From assembly GCA_033239005.1 (NCBI GenBank), contig BSQZ01000126.1:1-64000 (forward strand): a DNA stretch of 64,000 bases. Reading direction: 5' to 3'. The position numbers were made by a program, and so were the translations under genes. Below are positions 38,338-48,478 of this stretch, in pieces (the stretch's first letter is position 1; every line of letters starts with the position of its first letter). The DNA is from Lamellibrachia satsuma. Taxonomy: Eukaryota > Annelida > Polychaeta > Sabellida > Siboglinidae. The notes below the pieces were generated by a model. It worked only from the letters and a program-made list of their open reading frames with translations. It was not told the DNA's origin and searched no databases.

Positions 38338-39383
38338 ATGGCGTCGAAGAGACTGAAGAAGGTCTATTTCGATCCGAATCGGGTAGGCAGTTACGGAGCA
38401 GTCGATGCCTTGCGACGCGTCACGTCACGAAAATAGTCGCGCGATGGTTGTCGGAACAGGACGCCTACAGCTTACACAAGCCAGCGAGACGGCGTTTCAA
38501 GAGACGATGCGTCGTCGTGGGCGGTATGGATCAACAGTGGCAGGCCGATCTCGTCGACCTGCCGACGTTGAAAGACGACAACAACGGTATGACCTTTCTC
38601 CTCACGGTGATCGACGTCTTTTCGAAACGAGCCAGATGCATTCCTATGCCTAGCAAGTCCGCCGCATCGTTGGTCGCTGCTCTGCGAATCGTGTTCGCGG
38701 ACGACCTGCCGCAGACGTTGCAGACGGATCGTGGAATGGAATTTCTGAATAAATCCGTTCAGACGCTCTTACGAAAACGAGGCGTCCATCACTTCTCCAC
38801 GCACAACGCGGAGACGAAGGCGAGCATAGTGGAACGATTCAACAGAACGTTGAAGACTCGCATGTGGCGCTACTTCACGAAAGTTCAGACGTGGCGTTAC
38901 ATTGACGTCCTTCAGGATCTGGTGCGAACGTACAACGACACCCGCCACCGCAGCATCGGTATGGCTCCGTCGCAGGTGACTGCAAAAAATCAAGAAAAGG
39001 TGTGGCAACGTCTGTACGGACACGACGGTAAGGGTGCGCCCAAGTTGAACGTGTCGGATCGCGTGCGCATCAGCAAGTACAAAGGCACGTTCGAAAAGGG
39101 CTACGAGACGAACTGGAGCGAAGAGGTGTTCACCGTGCACGAAGTTCATCCCTCCGAACCGCCCGTGTACCGCCTGCGGGACGATCTCGGCGACGTGTTG
39201 GAAGGTACCTTCTACGAACTGGAGCTGCAGAAAGTGGTGATAACGGCCGATAAAGTGTTCCGAGTGGAAGCGGTGTTGGAACGTCGTAAGGTCGGCGCTC
39301 GAACGAATGCTTTGGTGAAATGGTTCGGATATTCGTCCAAATTCAACAGCTGGATCGACGCCAGGTCGCTCACTTCGCTATAA
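38338..39383 (+). pseudogene. retroviral-type integrase with chromodomain, one frameshift
   Basis: The start MASKRLKKVYFDPN at 38,338 runs about 32 codons to a stop at 38,434. The rest of the enzyme is read in another frame from about 38,424, so one small indel separates them. The downstream part has the DDE core (QWQADLVDL, LQTDRGMEFL, VERFNRTLKTRM), an SH3-like segment (DRVRISKYKGTFEKGYETNW) and a C-terminal chromodomain (VEAVLERRKVGARTNALVKW). In intact elements this enzyme inserts the element and produces the 6-bp duplication. Catalytic residues are all present; only the N-terminal joint is broken. Confidence 0.85.
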
Positions 39384-39385
39384 AG
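39379..39385 (+). promoter_or_regulatory. TATA-like TATAAAG over the integrase stop
   Basis: Lies 35 bp before the ATG at 39,414. Confidence 0.4.
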
Positions 39386-39413
39386 ACTAAACGACGCGAG
39401 ATGGATTGTCATT

Positions 39414-39705
39414 ATGGATCAAGACACGGCACCGCACACTGTCATCGTAGAGGAGGAGGAGGAAGAGAAGGAGGAGGAAGAGGATTGTACCGACGCATCG
39501 AACGACAGCACTCCTTGGCATCTGTTCGGTACCAAGTGTCCCAAAGAGGAGATAGTGTTTCTGTGTCAGGTCGTCATCTTGTACACGGTCATCGTGATAA
39601 GCATCTACAACCTTACAGTCGGTCACGGTGATTCAAATCTGTGGACGGCTCTGTTGAGTAGTTCGTTGGGTTACCTACTACCCAATCCCACGTTGAGACG
39701 GCTAC
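39414..39705 (+). CDS. acidic single-pass membrane protein
   Basis: The frame starts MDQDTAPHTVIVEEEEEEKE, followed by LFGTKCPKEEIVFLCQVVIL and a membrane helix (VILYTVIVISIYNLTV), then LWTALLSSSLGYLLPNPTLR. The KCPKxEIV...GYLLPNP pattern is one I recognise as a small conserved protein of invertebrate Polinton-like elements, of unknown role. The natural end is probably just after GYLLPNP. The frame instead runs on to 39,878 through sequence that belongs, in another frame, to the next gene, which indicates a deletion at the junction. Confidence 0.6.
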
Positions 39706-40101
39706 TACTACGGAGCGGAGACGGCTACTACGTCCGCGTCATCCCTCGTCCTCGACTCTCGGTCTTCCGACGCCTCGTACCCCTTCCACATCGAGGCCGC
39801 CGACGTGGTGGACATGACGCAGGGGTTCAACACCCTATACGTCTACACGGACGTCGTGGAGTCTCGTATAGTGGGTGACACTCTCGCGCCACTGTTGCGA
39901 TCCATTCCAATTAGCGGACGTCACGGTGACAGGGTGTCGGAGCGTTTCACTAACGTTCACTACGTACCTCTGTTGCGCTCGAACTTCCACTCGATCGAAG
40001 TGGATATAAGAGACGACATGGGTCGACGCGTACCATTCGAATACGGCCGAGTGACGGTGACGCTTCATTTTCGTCGACGCAAGACCGGACTGTTCCAATG
40101 A
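39697..40101 (+). pseudogene. penton-like protein, C-terminal remnant
   Basis: In a frame different from the upstream gene, residues run from DGYYYGAETATTSASSL to YVYTDVVESRIVGDTLAPLL and HSIEVDIRDDMGRRVPFEYG, ending VTLHFRRR. The YVY(C/T)D(V/I)VE...GD..APLLR and ...I(E)VDIRDD.G..VPF motifs mark the C-terminal part of the roughly 400-residue penton-like protein of these elements. About three quarters of the gene is missing. The stop overlaps the next ATG (ATGA at 40,098). Family identity is from remembered motifs. Confidence 0.65.
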
Positions 40102-40493
40102 ATTACAACGATTATTACGCGCACCAGGCCGGTGGTGCGCTGCCCTACTTCGCCGGTGCGCAATACCAACGAGGTCACGGACTGGGCAGTCTGTTCAGCG
40201 GTCTGTTGCGCAGCGCCATGCCGCTCATCAAGAGAGGTGCCGTGGCTTTGGGTAAGGGAGCGTTGAAGACCGGCGTTCGTATAGCCGGCGATGTCTTATC
40301 GGGCCAGAACATAAAAACGGCTGCCAAACGACGCGTCACCGATGCCTTGCTGACAGGTCTTCGACCTCCCCCTGGTAAACGTATAAAACGACCGTCCGCA
40401 AAGGCGACAATCACTGCAGTAAAGAGACGACGCAAGAGACGGACATCCAAGAAACGAGAGATCGACATATTCGACAATGGAGCTCATGTATAG
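40098..40493 (+). CDS. basic minor capsid/core-like protein, copy 1
   Basis: A 131-residue protein. A Tyr/Gly-rich N-terminus (MNYNDYYAHQAGGALPYFAG) is followed by a hydrophobic-basic middle (SLFSGLLRSAMPLIKRGAVA) and a strongly basic tail (AVKRRRKRRTSKKREIDIF). The layout resembles adenovirus minor capsid/core proteins (pVI, pX) as proposed for adintoviruses; DNA binding or capsid lining is inferred. The end overlaps the start of a broken capsid-gene copy by 17 bp. Confidence 0.65.
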   Translation: MNYNDYYAHQAGGALPYFAGAQYQRGHGLGSLFSGLLRSAMPLIKRGAVALGKGALKTGVRIAGDVLSGQNIKTAAKRRVTDALLTGLRPPPGKRIKRPSAKATITAVKRRRKRRTSKKREIDIFDNGAHV

Positions 40494-40567
40494 ACAGTCG
40501 TGCAAGGCCAACACGTACGCGCATCGACCCCCCTGCATAGAGACACAGTTGACTTACGGACTTTCCA
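40477..40567 (+). pseudogene. relic of a duplicated capsid gene (start joined to an internal piece)
   Basis: The relic reads MELMYRQSCK, like the capsid start MAFVHRQSCE. It then jumps to ANTYAHR...LTYGL, which matches the internal capsid piece SNTYAYRDYIETLLTYGLG (real gene, near 41,147-41,200). About 310 bp of capsid coding is missing at the joint near 40,507. Confidence 0.75.
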
Positions 40568-40822
40568 ATGAATTACGATTCTTACGCGCGCCGGGTCGGC
40601 GGTGCGCTGCCCGACTTCGTCGGTGCGCAATACCAGCGAGGTCACGGATCGAGCAGTCTGTTCAGCGGCCTGTTGCGCAGCGCCATGGGCGCCGTGGCTT
40701 TGGGTAAGGGTATAAAACGACCGTCCGCAAAGGCGACAATCACTGCAGTAAAGAGACGACGCAAGAGACGGACGTACAAGAAACGAGAGATCAACATATT
40801 CGACAATGGCGTTCGTGCATAG
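40568..40822 (+). CDS. basic minor capsid/core-like protein, copy 2 (shortened)
   Basis: An 84-residue duplicate of copy 1. The N-terminus (MNYDSYARRVGGALPDFVGA) and basic tail (AVKRRRKRRTYKKREINIF) are kept, while about 45 central residues around the hydrophobic-basic helix are deleted in frame. It overlaps the start of the capsid gene by 17 bp exactly as copy 1 overlaps the relic. Confidence 0.6.
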   Translation: MNYDSYARRVGGALPDFVGAQYQRGHGSSSLFSGLLRSAMGAVALGKGIKRPSAKATITAVKRRRKRRTYKKREINIFDNGVRA

Positions 40823-42073
40823 ACAGTCGTGCGAGGGAGTCAAGAGCGAGCTGGATCTCTTTACCGTACCTCCCACTCAGAACTGCATCATCGCCAGTCA
40901 CGTGGTGGAACATCAACCCGCGGCCTCTCTGGACTCTGGAGGACCGATAGAATTCTTCATCCCCGGTTCGGGAGACGATTACATAGATCTCGCCAACACG
41001 ATGATACACGTGCAGGTGAAGGTGACGCAACCCAACGGAGACGATCTCGACGCGGCCGCACCCGTGGGACCGGTGAACAACTGGCTGCATTCGCTGTGGA
41101 GTCAGGTCGACGTCTCCCTGAACGGCACGCTCGTGACCCAGTCATCCAACACGTACGCGTATCGAGACTACATAGAGACGCTGTTGACTTACGGACTCGG
41201 TGCCAAGACGACGCAACTGACGAATCAGCTGTGGTACAAGGACAAGGCTAGTCGTATGAACACCACCGAGCTGGCAGGCGGACCCGGGTTCACGACTCGA
41301 CGAGAGTATATAACAGGCAGTCGCGTGGTCGACATGATGGGTCGCCTCCACGTGGATATGTTTCTGCAAGATAAATTCCTGATCAACGGAGTCGACGTCA
41401 AGATACGACTGGTGCGTAGTAAGCCGTCATTTGCGTTGATGTCCGGAGGAGCAGCCCCTGATTACAAGATAACGATCGTCAATGCAACCTTGTTCGTCAA
41501 GAAGGCCACCCTCAACCCAGCCGTGCAGGTGGCTCACATCAACGCGCTCGCGAAGAACACGGTCAAGTATCCGTTACGACCCGTCAGCGTGAAGGTGTAC
41601 TCCATTCCCGCGGGAGCTCGGTCACACACGCACGAGAACCTGTTCCTCAGTACACTGCCGAAACGTCTCGTACTGTGCTGCATCGACAACGACGCCTACA
41701 ACGGCACGTACGATAAAAACCAGTTTCACGCCAAGAACAACGCCATAGGCTTACACTCGGTGTACGTGGACGGACGTCAGATACCCTCCAAACCCTTCCA
41801 GCCCAACTTCGCAGAAAACCTCTTCGTCAGGAGCTACACGAGCCTGTTCACCTCGACCGGCAAGATCTGGCAGGACGAGGGGAACGGTCTGACTCGTGAC
41901 GACTACCGAGACGGTGCGACGGTCCCCGCTTCAATCTGGTACAAAAGGGCAACCTGCCCATCGAATTTCATTTCCGAGAAGCGCTTCGTACCACCGTGAA
42001 CGTCGTCGCCTACGCCGAATTCGAATCCGTGCTGGAACTCGACAAGAATCGCAACGTCATCTACGACTACTGA
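40806..42073 (+). pseudogene. major capsid protein (F54H12.2-like, double jelly-roll type) with 3' frameshift
   Basis: The frame is open from MAFVHRQSCEGVKSELDLFT for 397 codons. It contains VVEHQPAASLDSGGPIEFFI, DYIDLANTMIHVQVKV and NTYAYRDYIETLLTYG, the signature of the protein often labelled F54H12.2-like in invertebrate genomes and considered a Polinton-type major capsid protein. Near 41,920-41,935, after DDYRDGATV, the frame is lost. The family's C-terminal ending (IEFHFREALRTTVNVVAYAE, then LELDKNRNVIYDY) is read in another frame to the stop at 42,073. Some residues normally between these parts also seem to be missing, so the last jelly-roll strands are broken. The protease starts 2 bp after that stop. 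Confidence 0.8.
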
Positions 42074-42074
42074 G

Positions 42075-42554
42075 ATGGACACCCTGCAGATCGCTCGTCT
42101 ACTGGCGATGGATCCGAACACCGCGTCCGTCTTTGGCGGCGTTGTACCCAAAGACGGACTGCCTAAAACAATAGACGCTTTGCCGATCGCCTTCGCGTGC
42201 AACACCGACGAGGGCGACGAACCGGGCGAACATTGGATAGCGCTGTACCTGTCCTCCGACGGACGCGGCGAATACTTCTGTTCGTATGGTCAACCGCCCA
42301 TTCACGCTGCGTTCAGCACCTTCTTGAACAAACACTGTTCCGAGTGGACTCATAATAGCAAGAGACTTCAGAGTCCACTGTCTAACGTTTGTGGACAATA
42401 TTGTGTAGCTTATATAATGTTTCGTTGTAACGGTTCTCCTATGAGAACTTTCGTAAACGCTTTCCGAACCGATCTGGTCGCTAACGATTGTCGCGTGTTC
42501 GATTGGCTTAACCTACTGAAAAAGGGTATACCGTACTATCGCATATCGTACTGA
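42075..42554 (+). CDS. adenain-like cysteine protease
   Basis: An intact 159-residue frame of the adenovirus-type maturation protease family (C5), which trims capsid proteins in virus-like Polintons. His53 lies in GEHWIALYL; Gln108 and nucleophile Cys110 lie in NVCGQYCVAYIMFRC. The segment that normally supplies the acidic triad residue reads EYFCSYG, with Cys69 where Asp or Glu is expected. The length is slightly below adenain's (about 204). It is the last gene, and a polyadenylation signal follows about 210 bp downstream. Confidence 0.87.
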   Translation: MDTLQIARLLAMDPNTASVFGGVVPKDGLPKTIDALPIAFACNTDEGDEPGEHWIALYLSSDGRGEYFCSYGQPPIHAAFSTFLNKHCSEWTHNSKRLQSPLSNVCGQYCVAYIMFRCNGSPMRTFVNAFRTDLVANDCRVFDWLNLLKKGIPYYRISY

Positions 42555-42670
42555 GCCTCTGGCGAGATGGTCGCACCATCCGTAAGCTCGCCCTCGAACC
42601 TCTGGCGGGGTGGAGACGCCCGTAAGTTCGCGACCTCTGGCGCGATGGTCAACATCCGCAAGTCGCCTCA
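42555..42670. repeat. short imperfect repeats after the protease
   Basis: Three cctctggcg(a/g/c)g(a/g)tgg blocks, each followed by (c)gtaag or cgcaag, spaced about 45 and 40 bp apart. Confidence 0.7.
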
Positions 42671-42762
42671 TCATCATCATACCCCGTTGTATTCATTCGA
42701 AGACGCTTGTACTGTTGTCGTTACGATTGCCTCGCTTGTATCGCTACCGCTTTGTTGTATTC

Positions 42763-42768
42763 AATAAA
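42763..42768 (+). terminator. polyadenylation signal AATAAA
   Basis: AATAAAATACGTGTGCACC lies downstream of the last gene, in a position to end the capsid-protease transcripts. Confidence 0.55.
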
Positions 42769-42980
42769 ATACGTGTGCACCGTACACTTTTATTCGTCTT
42801 CTTACTAGGTCAATGACCTACAACACAACGCACTGTCCGTTAGGTGTCCCCGCCCGTCAGTCCGCCAACCCGCCCGTCAGCCCGCCATGCAGTCGTTAGG
42901 GAGCGCACGTGTTACCCAGAAGACCGTCCCCTCCCATCAGCCCATCATTCAGTCGCTAGATGACACTACGGTTGCTCTCC

Positions 42981-43150
42981 GATTAGTTACTCTCCGCTAG
43001 GAGGCGCTCGTGTTACCCAGAAGGCAGCGCTTCGTTAGGGGTCATCCCATTGGTCGTCGAAGTTACCTGATTGGCTTCGCGCGCAACCGGATGTAGAAGT
43101 AGACCATGGGTGGATATTATTGGGTGTGTCAAAAGCTATAATATACTACT
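42981..43150. repeat. right terminal inverted repeat (170 bp)
   Basis: Partner of the left repeat, ending GCTATAATATACTACT. The gagcg(c/t)...gtgttacccagaag block inside it recurs once more at about 42,900-42,925. Confidence 0.95.
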
Positions 43151-43156
43151 TATATG
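43151..43156. repeat. target site duplication, right (TATATG)
   Basis: Exact match to the left copy, so neither end has been eroded. Confidence 0.92.
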
Positions 43157-44040
43157 GGCCACTCTCATGAAAAATAATAATAGTAATGATAAAGACACTT
43201 GTATATTTATTTTTTTAGCTAGTTTTATTCATCAGTAACATTAATTATGTGTATTAATACGCACACATGAAATAACATATCGTGAGCTGAAATGTGAGTA
43301 CAGGAAGAAAGGGTTTAAGATATTCATTTATTCATTCATGTTTAAATAATCTCGAAAAGTATTTACCGATTTTGAAACTTACTTTTTTCACATTGTAGTT
43401 TCTCATGACACATCATAAAAATATAAAACAAAACAAATGAAATAGACAGAAATCTTCATTGATATCCCTACTATGGCAAAGACAATTTCTGATAACAGTA
43501 AAAACTTATAACAGCTACAACCATCTTCTAAATATAGCATGTACAAATGTTTGATTGTATAAATTAGTGGATTTCCTCAATGGTTGTCGTAGCTGAATAC
43601 AATAAAAACATTCAATGCATGCCATGCCATTCTACTTACAACTACAGTTACTGTGTAAGTGCAGAAACCTTGTATCCGAACTAGTGCGACATTTGGGGAA
43701 TTTATTGCATCATGGTTAGGGTAAAGAAATGGTTAAATCAAAAAGTAAATGTGTATAGCTATTAAGGTTGTCACCTCTACGAGTGACGCAAACCATTGTT
43801 ATATTACTGTACAGTGAACCAATTGTGTGGTGTGGTCTGTCTGGTGCTCCTAGTGCTGTAGGGTAGTGTGTAGTATATAGTTTTTCCTCATATTCTCATT
43901 TTCAACTACAGCCGCCACATAGCTCCTGTGAGGTAAAGGGGAGCCGAGTGCATAAGTCTCTTCTGCTGGTACGTAGCGTCTTCATAGACAATATTCTAGC
44001 ACAACCTCTTCACGATACATGGCAAATGTGCTAAGGACCA
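43157..44040. other. AT-rich flank, no gene seen
   Basis: The segment opens with ggccactctcatgaaaaa, which recurs inverted and imperfectly near 45,695-45,715. No exon was recognised. Confidence 0.4.
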
Positions 44041-45335
44041 GTTCATTAAGGAAGTAGAAAATGCAATCCGAAGAATCCCCACTTCTGAATATCTCTTCAT
44101 GTTGCCTCAGACACTACGGGATTGGGAAATGAAAAAAAATGGCCAAGAACTGTTGGAATTCTGTTTTTCTAACAGCCTGTGCTGCTGTGCATCACCAATT
44201 CGTTCTTCCATACGAAGCCATATTACAAAGTGTTCTGGAGCTATCCGAGATCCCACCACTGGTGCCAGCCTGACCTAGCTGTGACCAGGTAACCTAGTCT
44301 GAACAGTGTGCTCATCATCCGCAGTTATCGCAGTGCAGACTGCTACACTGACAAGTAATCAAGTAATGAAGTTATCAAGTGTGGGAATCCTGCTCTGCTG
44401 CACCCTCATAACAAGCTTCTCTGTTTGTGTTGGGAAGAAGGTTCAATGCCTCAAAACATGCGTGATGCCAACATTGTCACCCTTTACAAGAATAAGTGAG
44501 ATTGTAGTGACTGTAATATCTAACGAGGAATCTCCCTGCTAAATATAGTGGGGAAAAGCTTTGCCTGTGTTGTTCTCAACATACTTCAGTAATTGGCTAT
44601 GCATGTCTAACTAGAATCATAATGTTGTTCTACTGCAACAGTTGCAAGATAAATGTAGGGAACAGACTATATGCATTTGTTGATCTGACAAAGGCCTTTG
44701 ACCTGGTGAGCAGGAAAAAACTCTTCACACACCTCGAGAAGATTGGATGTCTCCCAAATCGGAAAGGCAGCAGATGTCATGTAAAGGCTAGGCAACAGTG
44801 TGTGGGAGAACAGCATGCTCACTGAGAACGTCAGGCTTTTGTCCAAGCACCATCTATGGTAGTGAAATGTGGACAAATAGTGCGAACCAGGAGCGATGCT
44901 TTAACAACTTCCATCTCTGATGAGCGAGATGCATACTTGGCATCACATGACAGGAGCAAACATCAGACATCACCGATATGTTTCCATATTAAGTCACCAA
45001 CGTGTGCGTTTGCTTGGTAATGTCTGCCACATGGAGGATGGCCATATTCCAAAGGACATCCTCTGTGGTGAGCTTGTCTCTGGTACAAGGCATGTCAGTA
45101 GTCCAGCTCTGTGGGACGCTTTGGAATCTGCACCAACAACAGATCACAACAACTGGCAACAGGTTGTGCGGAGTGATAAGGGCGGGCTACACATAGATGA
45201 GAAAATTGTTGGACTCTCGATAAGCCAATGGCTTCCTTGTCCACTTGCCATCTGGAACTTGTTGTTTGGGATGGCAATCTTGTTAAATCTTGATACTAAG
45301 GCAGAAGAGGAGAGAAACGAACTGTGGACATAGAA
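44041..45335 (+). pseudogene. non-LTR retrotransposon relic
   Basis: Blocks in shifting frames read MRDANIVTLYKNK, RGISLLNIVGKSFA (RT palm entry), LYAFVDLTKAFDLVSRKKLF (RT motif A), then RVRLLGNVCHMEDGHIPKDI and GELVSGTRH, the usual C-terminal tail of such RTs. Stops and deletions between the blocks remove the FADD motif. The 3' end (45,176-45,290) is the same sequence that was inserted alone into array unit 9. Confidence 0.7.
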
Positions 45336-45790
45336 GAGAGAGCATCACAATGAATGGCCATTGACTACCATATCTCTGCATCAAACTGGTTACACCTGTA
45401 GCATATGTTACACTTTTTAGTCACGACAGACCTTCAGCGCTGCTCCATTATTTTGGATAGATAGACGCCAATGTATCAAGAAGTGTTAAAGTTGTATCAT
45501 GAGTAGTAATTAGTATGTTTAATGCTGGAAGTCCATAGTTGAAGTTTCATGGGTTAATGTTTCAACATTAAGCTTCTCAGAAAAACATTATTAAAAACAA
45601 GAACAATTTTTAATTCTTGTATAGCAGCAACACATTGTACAGCTCTAAAGGAAATTTGTTAAAACAATTCATTTTTATTTCACAATTTGTCACTTTTTTA
45701 TGAGAATGGCCCCCACACCTGTATTCCACTAAAAACTTGTTACAAAAAGTTTCTGTGAAACTGTTTGAAAAGTGTAGGTAAAGAACTTAC
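45336..45790. other. intron sequence, nothing recognised
   Basis: AT-rich; contains the inverted partner of the 43,157 motif (atgagaatggccccc) but no exon. Confidence 0.4.
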
Positions 45791-45877
45791 ATCAGTTCCT
45801 GCAAACATATCAAAGAACCAATGGTAGTACCAAGTGCAGCGTCAGTCGCAGAGGCACTCAGGTTGATTTCATAAAAC
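45791..45877 (-). CDS. LRR exon 2 after NACHT (87 bp, type B-like)
   Basis: The acceptor is atatttcag and the donor gtaagttc. In phase 2 it reads FYEINLSASATDAALGTTIG, then SLICLQEL, which aligns with the B exons of the array ([12 protein letters not shown]..., TSLQKL). It is 29 codons long and phase 2-2. The Polinton-like element is inserted in the intron that follows it. Confidence 0.8.
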
Positions 45878-46338
45878 CTGAAATATAACATTGATGTTAA
45901 TTAATATACGCACACACTCAAACATACTTGTATAATGGACACCTCCATAAAATGGGGAACTTCTCGAATGCCCCCAAACGCATCTCACTGAACGCTACTT
46001 TTATATAACAGCAACCAGCCTACTGCGGCTAGATGACACTCAGATTAACACCAATTGACAAATCTAAACTATTGCCCATCAAAATAGACATCTACACCAA
46101 GATACTGCATAATTTACAGATATATACATGTCGCATTGCCTACCCAACTGATGTGGCATAGAGGGCCATTGTAAATGTTCACTGATGCTGAACACTTCAG
46201 CTGGAGACTAATATATGAATATATGTTACATATCAATACACCATATTCAACCGTAGATATACAATCACAAGGACAGTTTATATAAATGAAAAGTGAGATC
46301 AAGTGTTATTTCATCTTCTATTATATAAAAGTATTTAC

Positions 46339-46416
46339 ATCAGTTTGTGGATTGATTTCTTTCCTCTCAGTGATGTAATGAGTTCCTTCATGTAGTATGT
46401 GTGACAGTTCAACAAC
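46339..46416 (-). CDS. LRR exon 1 after NACHT (78 bp)
   Basis: The exon is bounded by acceptor atttcag and donor gtaaatac. In phase 2 it reads LLNCHTYYMKELITSLRGKK followed by a SIHKL ending, which fits a ribonuclease-inhibitor-type repeat of 26 residues. It is the first LRR exon I detect downstream of the NACHT exon, and a degraded hAT element lies in the intron between them. It is shorter than the later 84- and 87-bp exons but has the same phase. Confidence 0.75.
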
Positions 46417-46980
46417 CTGAAATAATATAAATATGACTGTAAACATTATGCAGGTTCAAATGTTAAAAAAACACCTCCTTGGTACCATTTGCTAGCCCAA
46501 ACATTACTGTTTAGTAGGCAAAACTTTCCATGTTATGGACATATTTGGAGGAAATTTTCATTAGTAAGAGAACATGGTTGTCGTAGCAACCAACATCTCC
46601 ATAAAAATAAAATGTAAATATAAAGCATATGGACGTGATTAAAGAGTGTATATGTTTCAAAAGCCGAGATCAACAAAACCAGTGTTTGCATAATTTCCCA
46701 CACACTGCTTACATATGCCAACTGAAATGGGAAATCTCATATACATTTGTGGATATGTTGCCTAAGACTGACAGTTTAGAAATTACATTCAATGGATCCT
46801 GTATTCTAAACAGTATTCAGTTGGCATCTGTCTATCTTGAACGATAACGGAGCTGAGACAATCAATGTTCCGTACAGCAATATTTGATTTGACTAAAACA
46901 AGTCCAATCTTTGAGTGACAGTCTCTGGTACAGTTGCAAAAGTGTACACGGTTTGATGCAGGTGTGGTAGTCGATAACCT
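46417..46980. other. intron sequence, nothing recognised
   Basis: AT-rich stretch between LRR exon 1 and the LINE relic. No coding or repeat structure is seen. Confidence 0.4.
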
Positions 46981-46984
46981 TTCT

Positions 46985-48190
46985 CTCAGACGCTTTCTCT
47001 TCTCCGTCCACATTTCGTTTTTCCTCTGTTTTGCCTTCCTGTCGCCAGTTGTTACGGTCTACTGCAACAGTTTCCCAGGACTCGACGCCAATCTGTGCAG
47101 ACTTTATATATTGCTTACAGGGGTCCCTGAACCAAAGAGCTTACAGGGGTCCCTAAACCACAGAGCTTACAGGGGTCCCTGAACCACAGGGCTTACAGGG
47201 GTCCCTGAACCACAGAGCTTACATGGGTCCCTGAACCACAGAGCTTACAGGGGTCCCTGAACCACAGAGCTTACAGGGGTCCCTGAACCACAGAGCTTAC
47301 AGGGGTCGCTGAACCACAGAGCTTACAGGGGTCCCTGAACCACAGAGCTTACAGGGGTCCCAGAACCATAGAGCTTACAGGGGTCCCTGAACCACAGAGC
47401 TTACAGGGGTCCCTGAACCACAGAGCTTCGCGTCTTACATCAGTGGCAAGGTCACTGTAGAAGACGTCCTTCTGGAATACGTCCATCCTACATGCAGCAG
47501 ACATGACCAAGCCAATGTAGACGTTGACGACTTAGCAGGACAAACATACTGGGGATGTCTGCATAGTCTATGGCATGTTTGTTTGATGTATGCATCTGCC
47601 AGGTGAAGCCAAACATACGTCCCAAATATCGGAGATAGAAGCTATTGAGGCGGCGCACCTGCTTCGCATAACTTGTCCACGCATCGCTACTGTAAAGGAC
47701 GGGTGCTAAGGACACAAACTTGATACACCTTGGTGATCTTAGTGAGCATGATTTACTCTCACGTCCTCTTGGCTAGTCATGACGTAACAGCTACTTTCTT
47801 CCCGATGCACTTGTTGATTTCTACGTCAAAGGATGGATAGATAGCTGGTAATGGTTGACCCTCCAACACCTCCAGAGTGTGATCATTTCAGGATTGTGGT
47901 CAGACCAAATTATGTGCAAGCCTGGCAAATTAATCCTGCAGTGTTCCAGCACCAGCACTGCATCATCAGCAAAGAGCATCTCCATAATCAGGACCTAATG
48001 TACCTTGGTTTTTGTAAGCATACTGGCCGTGTTGTACACCTTGCCATCAGTCCTTGAATGTAAGCAAGCACCTTCTAAAGCTGGCCCGAAGGCATACGAA
48101 AGCAGGGGGAAAGAATGTCATGAAAAAGGTTGGTGCATAGATGCAACCTTGCTTCACACCACTGCGAATTGAGAAGGTCTAAACAGTACA
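46985..48190 (-). pseudogene. non-LTR retrotransposon relic, minus strand
   Basis: On the minus strand: EMLFADDAVLVLEH (RT catalytic motif, near 47,980), then VLYSSDAWTSYAKQVRRLNS, IPSMFVLLSRQRLHWLGHVC and, beyond a satellite, NNWRQEGKTEEKRNVDGE. This order matches the C-terminal half of LINE RTs. A 26-bp minisatellite interrupts the coding region. Stops and frameshifts make it inactive. Confidence 0.72.
47114..47428. repeat. 26-bp minisatellite, about 12 copies
   Basis: The unit is cttacaggggtccctgaacc plus acagag. It lies within the LINE relic between its GHV/CCM block and its NNWRQ block. Because 26 is not a multiple of three it disrupts the frame. Confidence 0.95.
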
Positions 48191-48478
48191 CAGATTTGCA
48201 AAGTGTATTATGAACCATGAAAAAACTAGTGTGATTAAAGTTGGTGTTTGTATCTTTAATAAGAATAGATATTTGTTGTTCATCTAACGTTTGTCAATCA
48301 TGGTGATGGTCAGTTGGGCTCACCTTAAGCCAAAGTTAATTTTTCCATTTGTATACAATAAATATGCTTCATACATGAAACACTGTCATATGATTGACAC
48401 ATTCCACAAATGTATTACGGAAATGAAACTGTAATGCCATGGCAACCCATCACCTGATATCCAGAACCATGAAAGCAG

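Larger units (their letters stand above)
32476..43150 (+). mobile_element. Polinton/Maverick-like element, internally deleted
   Basis: This 10,675-bp element has 170-bp terminal inverted repeats starting 5'-AG and a 6-bp target duplication, both Polinton hallmarks. All genes are on the plus strand. In order: polymerase/ATPase fusion remnant, small hydrophobic-tail protein, a 251-aa protein, two tiny membrane proteins, integrase, acidic membrane protein, penton-like remnant, basic core-like protein twice, major capsid protein, protease. Intact Polintons are usually 15-20 kb; the missing length matches deletions visible inside genes. It lies in an NLR intron and is antisense to the host gene. 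GC content is visibly higher than in the host DNA. Confidence 0.93.
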
